Shown in pieces: positions 1 through 5,110 of a stretch of 6,937 nt of DNA. Where the stretch lies: the NCBI GenBank assembly GCA_013152045.1, contig JAADGZ010000120.1, positions 3,024 through 9,960 on the forward strand, in the 5' to 3' direction. Origin of the DNA: Gammaproteobacteria bacterium. Its GTDB lineage: Bacteria > Pseudomonadota > Gammaproteobacteria > UBA6429 > Thiohalophilaceae. The position numbers and the translations under genes were made by a program. The notes under the pieces are model-generated. The model saw nothing but the letters and a program-made list of their open reading frames with translations, had not been told where the DNA came from and made no database searches. Position 1 is the stretch's first letter; every line of letters starts with the position of its first letter.

Positions 1-2
1 GC

Positions 3-245
3 ATGTCTACTGGTACAGTAAAGTGGTTCAGTAACGCAAAAGGCTATGGTTTTATCGCACCTGAAGAGGGTGGCGATGATATCTTTGCCCATTTTTCTTC
101 CATCACGATGGAAGGTTACAAAACGCTCAAAAAAGGGCAGGTAGTCGAATTTGAGTGCACCCAGGGTCCCAAGGGCCTGCACGCAACGGCTATCAAATTG
201 AGTAATTCCTCTCCTCCCACGTTAGAGCATGTGGGTATGCATTAA
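3..245 (+). CDS. cspD: CspD-like cold-shock-domain protein
   Basis: Single cold-shock domain of 80 residues, predicted to bind single-stranded nucleic acid in the cytoplasm. The N-terminus GTVKWFSNAKGYGFI carries RNP1 (KGYGFI, residues 13-18), and RNP2 is DIFAHF (26-31). The GPKGLHA segment (55-61) fits the CspD branch (GPKGxHA) better than CspA-type proteins. In E. coli, CspD is a stationary-phase or stress-induced inhibitor of DNA replication; that role is inferred here from family likeness only. The C-terminal tail from about residue 66 (Ser/Pro, then His-rich) lies outside the domain and is probably disordered; E. coli CspD is slightly shorter at about 74 residues. The ATG at base 3 matches the family start, but its ribosome binding site and promoter lie outside the window. 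The gene converges with icd, with a hairpin between them. Family assignment is firm; CspD rather than another Csp is likely. Confidence 0.9.
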   Translation: MSTGTVKWFSNAKGYGFIAPEEGGDDIFAHFSSITMEGYKTLKKGQVVEFECTQGPKGLHATAIKLSNSSPPTLEHVGMH

Positions 246-256
246 AGTAAAGACTG

Positions 257-302
257 TCTCAACGCCCTGAACTCGGCCATACACCTCGACAGGGCGTTGA
301 GA
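257..302. terminator. Inverted repeat between convergent cspD and icd, possible bidirectional terminator
   Basis: A perfect 13-bp inverted repeat, TCTCAACGCCCTG at 257-269 and CAGGGCGTTGAGA at 290-302, encloses a 20-nt spacer. It fills most of the 63 bp between the cspD stop and the icd stop. Position and symmetry suit a shared 3' end for both transcripts. Neither side has an immediate U-tract: on the cspD side the first T6 run is at 314-319, inside the end of icd, and on the icd side only short T3 runs follow. It may therefore be a weak or Rho-assisted terminator, or a 3'-end stabilising hairpin. Confidence 0.5.
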
Positions 303-308
303 TGGATG

Positions 309-1565
309 CTACATTTTTTCAATCATGGCATCGCCAAAGCCGGAACAGCTTAGCAGGGTAGCACCGTCCATCAGGCGTTCCAGATCATAGGTAACGGTTT
401 TCGCCGAGATAGCCGCCGACATTCCTTTGACGACTAGATCCGCCGCTTCTGTCCAACCTAGATGGCGCAGCATCATTTCGGCTGACAAAATCAGGGAACC
501 GGGATTAACCTTGTCCTGACCTGCGTATTTAGGGGCCGTGCCATGCGTCGCCTCGAACAGGCCGATGCTGTCGGACAGATTGGCGCCGGGGGCAATACCG
601 ATGCCGCCCACCTGAGCTGCCAGCGCATCAGAAATATAGTCACCATTGAGGTTCAGGGTGGCAATCACATCGTATTCTTCCGGACGCAGCAGGATCTGCT
701 GCAGGAAGGCATCAGCAATCACGTCTTTGACGATAATTTCTTTACCCGTATTCGGATTTTTGAAGCTGCACCAGGGGCCGCCGTCAATATCTTTGGCGCC
801 GAATTCATCGCGCGCCAACGCATAGCCCCAGTCCTTGAAACCACCTTCGGTAAATTTCATGATATTGCCCTTGTGTACCAGGGTCACGGAGGCCCGATCG
901 TTGTCGATGGCATACTGAATCGCGCGGCGCACCAGGCGCTGGGTGCCTTCACTGGAAACTGGCTTGATACCGATACCAGAAGTCTCCGGGAAACGGATTT
1001 TTTTTACGCCCATTTCATTCTGCAAAAAGTCGATAACTTTTTTGACTTCCGGCGTACCGGCGGCCCATTCGATACCGGCGTAAATGTCTTCCGAATTTTC
1101 ACGGAAAATCACCATATCCGTTTTTTCCGGTTCTTTCACCGGGCTGGGCGTACCCTTGTAGTAACGTACCGGACGCAGGCAAACATAAAGATCCAAATCC
1201 TGACGCAAAGTCACGTTGAGCGAACGAATGCCGCCACCGACCGGCGTGGTCAGCGGCCCTTTAATGGCTACACTGAAGTCACGAATGGCATCCATGGTCT
1301 CAGTCGACAGCCATACATCCTCACCATAAATGCGGGTGGATTTTTCACCTGCAAAAATTTCCATCCAGGCAATCTGCTTGCTGCCGTCATAGGCTTTTTT
1401 TACTGCGGCATCAATAACCTTGCGCATCACGGGGGTGATATCCACGCCAATGCCATCTCCCTCAATAAAAGGGATGATCGGATGATTCGGTACATTCAGT
1501 GAGCTATCTGCATTAACGGTGATTTTTTCACCATTTGCGGGGATCTCAATTTTTTCGTAAGCCAT
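309..1565 (-). CDS. icd: NADP-dependent isocitrate dehydrogenase
   Basis: Oxidatively decarboxylates isocitrate to 2-oxoglutarate with NADP+ in the TCA cycle; a cytoplasmic homodimer in the E. coli-type family. The 418 residues align with E. coli Icd (416) at a constant offset of +2. Substrate-loop GGIRSLN has Ser115 (the E. coli Ser113 phosphorylation site) and Asn117. Arg121, Arg131, Arg155 and Tyr162 are present, as are the catalytic Lys232 in [12 protein letters not shown] and the metal ligands Asp309 and Asp313. NADP specificity is indicated by Lys346-Tyr347 in HGTAPKYAG and by Tyr393 and Arg397, the counterparts of the E. coli NADP-contacting residues. The start is supported by GGAG (plus-strand CTCC 1571-1574) five bases before the ATG. 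An extended -10 promoter lies about 45 bases upstream. The retained Ser115 makes control by an AceK-type kinase possible, but no aceK is in the window. No defects seen. Confidence 0.97.
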   Translation of the reverse strand: MAYEKIEIPANGEKITVNADSSLNVPNHPIIPFIEGDGIGVDITPVMRKVIDAAVKKAYDGSKQIAWMEIFAGEKSTRIYGEDVWLSTETMDAIRDFSVAIKGPLTTPVGGGIRSLNVTLRQDLDLYVCLRPVRYYKGTPSPVKEPEKTDMVIFRENSEDIYAGIEWAAGTPEVKKVIDFLQNEMGVKKIRFPETSGIGIKPVSSEGTQRLVRRAIQYAIDNDRASVTLVHKGNIMKFTEGGFKDWGYALARDEFGAKDIDGGPWCSFKNPNTGKEIIVKDVIADAFLQQILLRPEEYDVIATLNLNGDYISDALAAQVGGIGIAPGANLSDSIGLFEATHGTAPKYAGQDKVNPGSLILSAEMMLRHLGWTEAADLVVKGMSAAISAKTVTYDLERLMDGATLLSCSGFGDAMIEKM

Positions 1566-1616
1566 GCGTGCTCCGGTTATTTAAAAAAAATGGTATCAAT
1601 ATCTAACTGGCGCGGG

Positions 1617-1625
1617 ATTATAGCA
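1617..1625 (-). promoter_or_regulatory. Extended -10 promoter for icd
   Basis: Read on the minus strand the bases are TGCTATAAT, a perfect TATAAT with the TGn extension. No good -35 hexamer is seen at 17-18 bp, which is acceptable for an extended -10 promoter. Transcription would begin near 1608-1611, giving a leader of about 43-46 nt. That leader carries a U8 tract (plus-strand A8, 1583-1590) and then GGAG before the icd ATG. The discriminator (CCCGCGCC) is very GC-rich. Confidence 0.6.
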
Positions 1626-1644
1626 ATAACAGGCCGATCTTTGC

Positions 1645-1653
1645 TGATATAAT
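1645..1653 (+). promoter_or_regulatory. Extended -10 promoter for rluE, placed for a leaderless transcript
   Basis: The bases are TGATATAAT: a perfect TATAAT at 1648-1653 preceded by TGn. No convincing -35 is seen; the expected site (about 1625-1630) is AATAAC and overlaps the icd extended -10 on the other strand. The end of the -10 lies only 7 bases before the ATG at 1661, so a normal start site (A1660 or A1661) gives an mRNA beginning at or one base before the start codon. The C5 run at 1654-1658 is a C-rich discriminator. Confidence 0.6.
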
Positions 1654-1660
1654 CCCCCTA

Positions 1661-2305
1661 ATGGCTCGATTGATCGCGTTTTGCAAACCTTATGGCGTAC
1701 TTTGCCAGTTCTCCCCGGATCGGGATGGAGACGGCAAGACGGCCACACTGGCGGACTTTATCTCCACGCCAGGCGTCTACCCTGCAGGTCGCCTGGACAA
1801 GGACAGCGAAGGCCTGCTGCTGCTTACCGACAGCGGCGCCCTGCAGCACCGCATCAGTCATCCAAAAAAGAAAATGCCGAAAACCTACCTTGTGCAGGTC
1901 GAAGGCAAGCCAGATCTGGCCGCGATTCAACAATTACGCAACGGAGTCAGGCTCAAAGACGGCCCAACCCGTCCGGCCAAGGTCAACGCCATCGACGACC
2001 CCGAACTCTGGCCACGCCAACCGCCCGTACGCTACCGTGCCCAGATCCCCACAAGCTGGCTGGAAATCAGCCTGCGTGAAGGCCGCAACCGTCAACTGCG
2101 GCGTATGACTGCCGCTGTCGGCTACCCTACCCTGCGTCTGATCCGCTATGCTATCGGCCCCTGGAATTTACACGGACTGGAGCCGGGACACTGGCGAGAG
2201 CTTGAATTTGACCGAGAATATTTGAATGAGAAACCTGGAAATACCCGCACGCCACCCACACGTCACCGGCGTCGCCCCAGGCCAAAGGTAAAACCTAATA
2301 AATGA
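1661..2305 (+). CDS. rluE: 23S rRNA pseudouridine synthase, RluE-like (RsuA family)
   Basis: Predicted to convert a uridine of 23S rRNA (U2457 in E. coli) to pseudouridine. The 214-residue protein has the RsuA/RluE layout without an S4 domain: the N-terminus has KPYGVLCQF (9-17), the catalytic aspartate is Asp46 in [19 protein letters not shown] (74-78) holds the conserved Tyr76, and the C-terminal family motif GRNRQLRRM is at 141-149. The last about 20 residues form an Arg/Lys/Pro-rich tail, plausibly for RNA binding. The ATG at 1661 is the first start codon in the frame: upstream codons back to the TAA at 1604 contain no ATG, GTG or TTG, and the N-terminus fits the family. No Shine-Dalgarno precedes it and the promoter -10 ends 7 bases before it, so leaderless initiation is inferred. 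The stop overlaps the next gene by ATGA. RluE rather than RluB/RluF-like rests on size and the missing S4 domain. Confidence 0.92.
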   Translation: MARLIAFCKPYGVLCQFSPDRDGDGKTATLADFISTPGVYPAGRLDKDSEGLLLLTDSGALQHRISHPKKKMPKTYLVQVEGKPDLAAIQQLRNGVRLKDGPTRPAKVNAIDDPELWPRQPPVRYRAQIPTSWLEISLREGRNRQLRRMTAAVGYPTLRLIRYAIGPWNLHGLEPGHWRELEFDREYLNEKPGNTRTPPTRHRRRPRPKVKPNK

Positions 2306-2652
2306 ACTCAGAACAAACTACTAACGAACTTAACCGTGAACAACTGCAGCAGAAACTGAATCTGGAAAGCGGTCAAATAGACTGGTCGGAACTGCAACGT
2401 CATTTCGCCCGTGGCGCCGTCATTGCAGTAAGTCCGGCGCTGGATCTGGTGGAGACTGCCGTTAAATTTAGCGAGGACGATCGAAGCAGCACGATTGAAG
2501 TCTGGTTGGCAAACGGGCAGATCAAACGTGCAGATGATGAACATGCCCGCCACTGGAATCAGAACGATACGGTGTTCTGGGCCATCGTGGTCGCACCCTG
2601 GGTACTGGTTCAGGAACAGATGCTGCCGACAAAAAATAAGCCTGCCTCATGA
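2302..2652 (+). CDS. DUF2288-family protein of unknown function
   Basis: A soluble 116-residue protein that I recognise as resembling DUF2288, a small uncharacterised proteobacterial family; no function is known to me. After a polar, Gln/Asn/Glu-rich start, the core begins at about residue 16 ([15 protein letters not shown]), passes through [18 protein letters not shown] (37-54) and ends with a tryptophan-containing stretch, [16 protein letters not shown] (91-106). There is no signal peptide; the 91-106 stretch is apolar but short and continuous with the fold, so a membrane segment is unlikely. The ATG overlaps the rluE TGA in ATGA (2302-2305), and an AGG lies 13 bases upstream, rather far for a strong ribosome binding site, so coupling to rluE translation is likely. 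The stop overlaps the next small ORF in another ATGA. Context suggests co-expression with two RNA-modification enzymes, but a link to them is only inference. Confidence 0.85.
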   Translation: MNSEQTTNELNREQLQQKLNLESGQIDWSELQRHFARGAVIAVSPALDLVETAVKFSEDDRSSTIEVWLANGQIKRADDEHARHWNQNDTVFWAIVVAPWVLVQEQMLPTKNKPAS

Positions 2653-2753
2653 GCCTGTTCGAAGCTATCGTTCCCTATTTTCCACTCTTAATCGTGATCG
2701 GTTGGGGACTGTACAAAATGTTCTATAAAATCATACGCCGCTTTTTTAAATGA
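2649..2753 (+). CDS. Small predicted single-span membrane protein, 34 aa
   Basis: An unrecognised 34-residue ORF that starts [14 protein letters not shown] and fills the gap between the DUF2288 gene and mnmA exactly. Its ATG overlaps the preceding TGA (ATGA, 2649-2652) and its own TGA overlaps the mnmA ATG (ATGA, 2750-2753). Residues 7-22 form one hydrophobic segment containing two prolines (9 and 12). The C-terminus (23-34) alternates Lys/Arg (K23, K27, R30, R31, K34) with aromatic and aliphatic residues, typical of a positive-inside, N-out/C-in anchor with an amphipathic tail. No good Shine-Dalgarno is seen, so translation would depend on coupling. The double overlap is the main evidence that it is real: without it the DUF2288 and mnmA genes would be separated by about 97 untranslated bases. 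It could serve partly as a translation bridge to mnmA. I recognise no family and assign no function. Confidence 0.7.
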   Translation: MSLFEAIVPYFPLLIVIGWGLYKMFYKIIRRFFK

Positions 2754-3859
2754 ACGCAGCAGAACGCAAACAAATTGTCGTCGGCATGTCCGGCGGAGTC
2801 GATTCCTCGGTGGCCGCCCTGCTACTGCAACAGCAGAACTTCGCTGTGCGTGGCGTATTCATGAAAAACTGGGAAGGTGATGACCGTGAGGGACATTGCA
2901 ATGCCGAGCAGGATCTCGACGATGCCCGGCAGGTCTGCAACAAACTGGGCATTGATTTACAGGGGGTTAATTTTTCCGACCAGTACTGGGAGCGGGTATT
3001 TGAATATTTTCTAACGGAATACCGGGCCGGACGCACGCCTAATCCGGATATACTCTGCAACCGGGAAATCAAGTTCAAGGCCTTTCTGGATTATGCCCTG
3101 TCTTTAGGTGCCGATGCTATCGCCACCGGTCATTATGCCCGCATTGATTGCCCGGATGGATGCTACCGTTTACTCAGAGGCCGGGATCACAATAAAGATC
3201 AAAGCTACTTTCTGTATACTCTGGGCCAGACACAACTGGCGAAAAGCCTGTTTCCCATCGGCGAACTGGAAAAACCCGAAGTTCGACAGCTGGCCGAAAA
3301 ACATCAACTCATCACCTACAATAAAAAAGACAGTACCGGGATCTGTTTTATCGGCGAGCGTGACTTCAAAGCCTTTTTACAACGTTACATTCCCGCTCAA
3401 CCCGGCGAAATTATTACGTCTGAAGGTGAACATATCGGCAGGCACGATGGCCTGATGTACTACACCCTGGGCCAGCGACAGGGGCTAGGGATCGGCGGCA
3501 TCAGCGGCCATGAAGGTGCCACCTGGTATGTGGCCGACAAAGATCTGGAAAATAACCGGCTAATCGTAGTCGATCGGCATGACCACCCCCTGCTCTACAG
3601 CATTGAACTCAATGCCTCTGATCTAAGCTGGACAGCCGGTGTCGCGCCTCAGGCACCCTGCACCTGCAGCGCGAAAACACGTTACCGGCAAACCGATGCC
3701 GCCTGCACCATCAGTGAGATTAACGGCGCGGCCTGTAGCGTGATCTTCGAACAGCTCCAATGGGCAGTCACCCCCGGACAATCCATCGTTTTCTACCGGG
3801 GCGAGGAATGTCTGGGCGGTGGCATCATCAACAGTTTCCAGCGCCAAAACAGCGCATAA
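2750..3859 (+). CDS. mnmA: tRNA-specific 2-thiouridylase MnmA
   Basis: Makes the 2-thio group of the wobble uridine in tRNA-Lys, tRNA-Glu and tRNA-Gln, using ATP to adenylate the base and sulfur relayed by the TusA/TusBCD/TusE system in gammaproteobacteria. The 369 residues match the family length (E. coli 368). The PP-loop SGGVDSS is at residues 14-20. The two catalytic cysteines are present: Cys103 in [12 protein letters not shown] (the nucleophile at E. coli position 102) and Cys199 in [12 protein letters not shown] (the persulfide carrier). The GHYAR and KDQSYFLY blocks and the C-terminal beta-barrel region follow. The ATG at 2750 overlaps the stop of the 34-codon ORF, and the bases before it (CTTTTTTAA) hold no Shine-Dalgarno, so translation is likely coupled to the upstream ORF. 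hflD follows after 22 bases, the usual mnmA partner. No defect seen. Confidence 0.97.
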   Translation: MNAAERKQIVVGMSGGVDSSVAALLLQQQNFAVRGVFMKNWEGDDREGHCNAEQDLDDARQVCNKLGIDLQGVNFSDQYWERVFEYFLTEYRAGRTPNPDILCNREIKFKAFLDYALSLGADAIATGHYARIDCPDGCYRLLRGRDHNKDQSYFLYTLGQTQLAKSLFPIGELEKPEVRQLAEKHQLITYNKKDSTGICFIGERDFKAFLQRYIPAQPGEIITSEGEHIGRHDGLMYYTLGQRQGLGIGGISGHEGATWYVADKDLENNRLIVVDRHDHPLLYSIELNASDLSWTAGVAPQAPCTCSAKTRYRQTDAACTISEINGAACSVIFEQLQWAVTPGQSIVFYRGEECLGGGIINSFQRQNSA

Positions 3860-3881
3860 AAAATAGACAGGACAAAACAAT

Positions 3882-4511
3882 ATGAGCAGTATCAGTGAAC
3901 GAACCCTGGCGCTGGCCGGCATGTTTCAAGCCAGCGCACTGGTCAAGGCCATAGCGACAAACTCGGAAATCAATGACCATGATGTCGAAGTAACCCTGGA
4001 AACCCTGTTTGTAACCAGTCCCGAAAGCACACTGGAGGTCTATGGCAGCATTGACAATCTCTACATTGGTCTGCATACCCTGATTCAGCAACTGGGAGGC
4101 GATGGACAACGAGACATCGATATTGCCCGCTATGTAATCAGCCTGTTACATCTGTGCAACAAACTGATGAATAAAGGTAATATGATGGCGCAACTTTCCG
4201 AAGGCATAGAAAATGCGCGTGCTCAGCGTGCGCATTTTCCTCTGCTGCATGAAAACGTAATCGCCAACCTGGCTGGAATCTACACGGACACCATCAGTCA
4301 ACTGCAGCCTAAAATCATGGTCACCGGTGATAGTCAGCATCTTTCCAACAATACAAATGCCAACAAGGTTCGGGCCTTGCTCCTGGCAGGCATGCGTTCT
4401 GCCGTGCTCTGGCAGCAACTAAAAGGAAGTCGCTGGCAGGTATTATTACAGCGTAAACGTTTTGTTCAGGAAGCCGAATATCTGCTTAAAGAAAAAATAA
4501 TTCGTCATTAA
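3882..4511 (+). CDS. hflD: HflD homolog (high-frequency lysogenization protein family)
   Basis: A 209-residue, mainly helical, cytoplasmic or membrane-associated protein of the HflD family (E. coli 213). E. coli HflD binds the phage lambda CII activator and lowers lysogeny; its normal cellular role is unclear, although it is regularly found next to mnmA. Recognisable family stretches are ERTLALAGMFQASALVK (6-22), VYGSIDNLYIGLHTLIQQLGG (53-73, shown in part), ARYVISLLHLCNKL (82-95) and the C-terminal GMRSAVLWQQLKGSRWQVLLQR (170-191, in part). No signal peptide or clear transmembrane span. AGGA at 3869-3872, nine bases before the ATG, is a fair ribosome binding site, unlike the coupled genes upstream. 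The gap to mnmA is 22 bases without a terminator, so the two are probably co-transcribed. A perfect inverted repeat lies inside the gene (4209-4239). purB, the common downstream neighbour, is absent. Confidence 0.93.
   Translation: MSSISERTLALAGMFQASALVKAIATNSEINDHDVEVTLETLFVTSPESTLEVYGSIDNLYIGLHTLIQQLGGDGQRDIDIARYVISLLHLCNKLMNKGNMMAQLSEGIENARAQRAHFPLLHENVIANLAGIYTDTISQLQPKIMVTGDSQHLSNNTNANKVRALLLAGMRSAVLWQQLKGSRWQVLLQRKRFVQEAEYLLKEKIIRH
4209..4239. repeat. Perfect 10-bp inverted repeat inside hflD
   Basis: GAAAATGCGC (4209-4218) and GCGCATTTTC (4230-4239) are exact reverse complements around an 11-nt spacer. The spacer can extend the stem by two G-U and two G-C pairs, leaving a TCA loop. 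It covers HflD codons 110-119 (ENARAQRAHF). The shape, a GC-rich core with A4 before and T4 after, resembles a short bidirectional terminator, but the T-run is only four bases and belongs to the stem. A role as attenuator or mRNA structure is unproven. Confidence 0.45.
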
Positions 4512-4531
4512 CCTTAACATGAGATAAAGCA

Positions 4532-5056
4532 ATGAAGTTATTAATGAGTTTAACACTTGTTGTTATAACGCTATTTTCCTCCAGCGCGATGGCTGGCTGG
4601 GATCCTGATTCGAAAAATGAAGCTAAAACAGCCATTGCCGCATTCAAAAAAGCCGATCCCAAACTCAGCCGTTTTTTTGCCAAAGCTTACGGCTATGTGG
4701 TTTACCCCAACATTGTCAAAGGCGCGATGGGGATTGGCGGCGCCTATGGCAGCGGCACGGTATTCCAGCAGGGCAAAGTTATAGGCAGCAGCAGTCTCAG
4801 CCAGGTAAGCTTTGGTTTTCAATTGGGGGGACAGGCTTACCGCGAAATTATTTTTTTCAAGGACCGGCAGGCGATGGCGCGCTTTAAGAAAGGAAATTTT
4901 GAACTGGGCGCACAGGTGTCCGCTGTTGCCGCCACCTACGGCGCTTCGGCCAACGTCGATTATTCCAGCGGCGTAGCCATATTCACGATGGCCAGGGGCG
5001 GATTGATGTATGAGGCCAGTGTCGGTGGACAGCTTTTAACTTTTGAAGCCCGATGA
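4532..5056 (+). CDS. Secreted SYLF-domain (Ysc84-like) lipid-binding protein
   Basis: A 174-residue protein with an N-terminal signal peptide: Lys2, a hydrophobic core (3-15) and an Ala-Met-Ala cleavage site at 19-21, giving a mature protein starting GWDPDSK. There is no lipobox cysteine, so a soluble periplasmic or surface-associated product is expected rather than a lipoprotein. The rest fits the SYLF/Ysc84 family: the helix AKTAIAAFKKADPKLSRFF (31-49), AYGYVVYPNIVKGAMGIGG (52-70), a glycine-rich GAYGSGTVF, FGFQLGGQAYREIIFF (94-109), and the C-terminal strands GVAIFTMARGGLMYEASVGG (147-166). Eukaryotic members bind phosphoinositides; bacterial members are mostly uncharacterised, so lipid binding is by family analogy. 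GAGA (4521-4524), seven bases before the ATG, is a modest ribosome binding site. The gene lies 20 bases after hflD and may be the last gene of that unit. It ends 9 bases from the convergent PAS-GGDEF-EAL gene. Confidence 0.87.
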   Translation: MKLLMSLTLVVITLFSSSAMAGWDPDSKNEAKTAIAAFKKADPKLSRFFAKAYGYVVYPNIVKGAMGIGGAYGSGTVFQQGKVIGSSSLSQVSFGFQLGGQAYREIIFFKDRQAMARFKKGNFELGAQVSAVAATYGASANVDYSSGVAIFTMARGGLMYEASVGGQLLTFEAR

Positions 5057-5065
5057 ACAGCAGCC

Positions 5066-5110
5066 TCAGTTTTTAACTTCACTGATTTTAACTTCGCTCA
5101 TTTTAACTTC
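5066..5110. repeat. Three-copy 15-bp tandem repeat at the 3' end of the PAS-GGDEF-EAL gene
   Basis: Three consecutive 15-bp units (5066-5080, 5081-5095, 5096-5110) share an invariant TTTTAACTTC and differ only in the first five bases. Read on the minus strand they encode EVKMS-EVKIS-EVKN followed by the stop, which lies inside the last unit. The 15-bp length keeps the frame, so changes in copy number would only lengthen or shorten the tail. Confidence 0.8.

Noticed and set aside
543..1502. A 319-codon open frame on the plus strand, antisense to icd.
   Set aside because: It lies wholly opposite the strongly conserved icd gene, has no recognisable domain or ribosome binding site, and is explained by the codon use of icd.
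1681..2108. Two overlapping plus-strand frames of 132 and 138 codons inside rluE.
   Set aside because: They are rich in Arg, Pro and Ser as expected of out-of-frame reading, show no domain, and lie entirely within the conserved rluE frame.
2702..2729. A possible internal promoter before mnmA: TTGGGG, 16 bp, TATAAA.
   Set aside because: The -35 matches only three of six consensus bases and the site lies within the AT-rich end of the 34-codon ORF; such matches are expected by chance. It stays possible but is not supported enough to list.
5057..5065. A terminator between the convergent SYLF and PAS-GGDEF-EAL genes.
   Set aside because: Only 9 bases separate the stops, and no stem with a following T-run is visible on either strand around them; the T5 at 5070-5074 has no hairpin before it.
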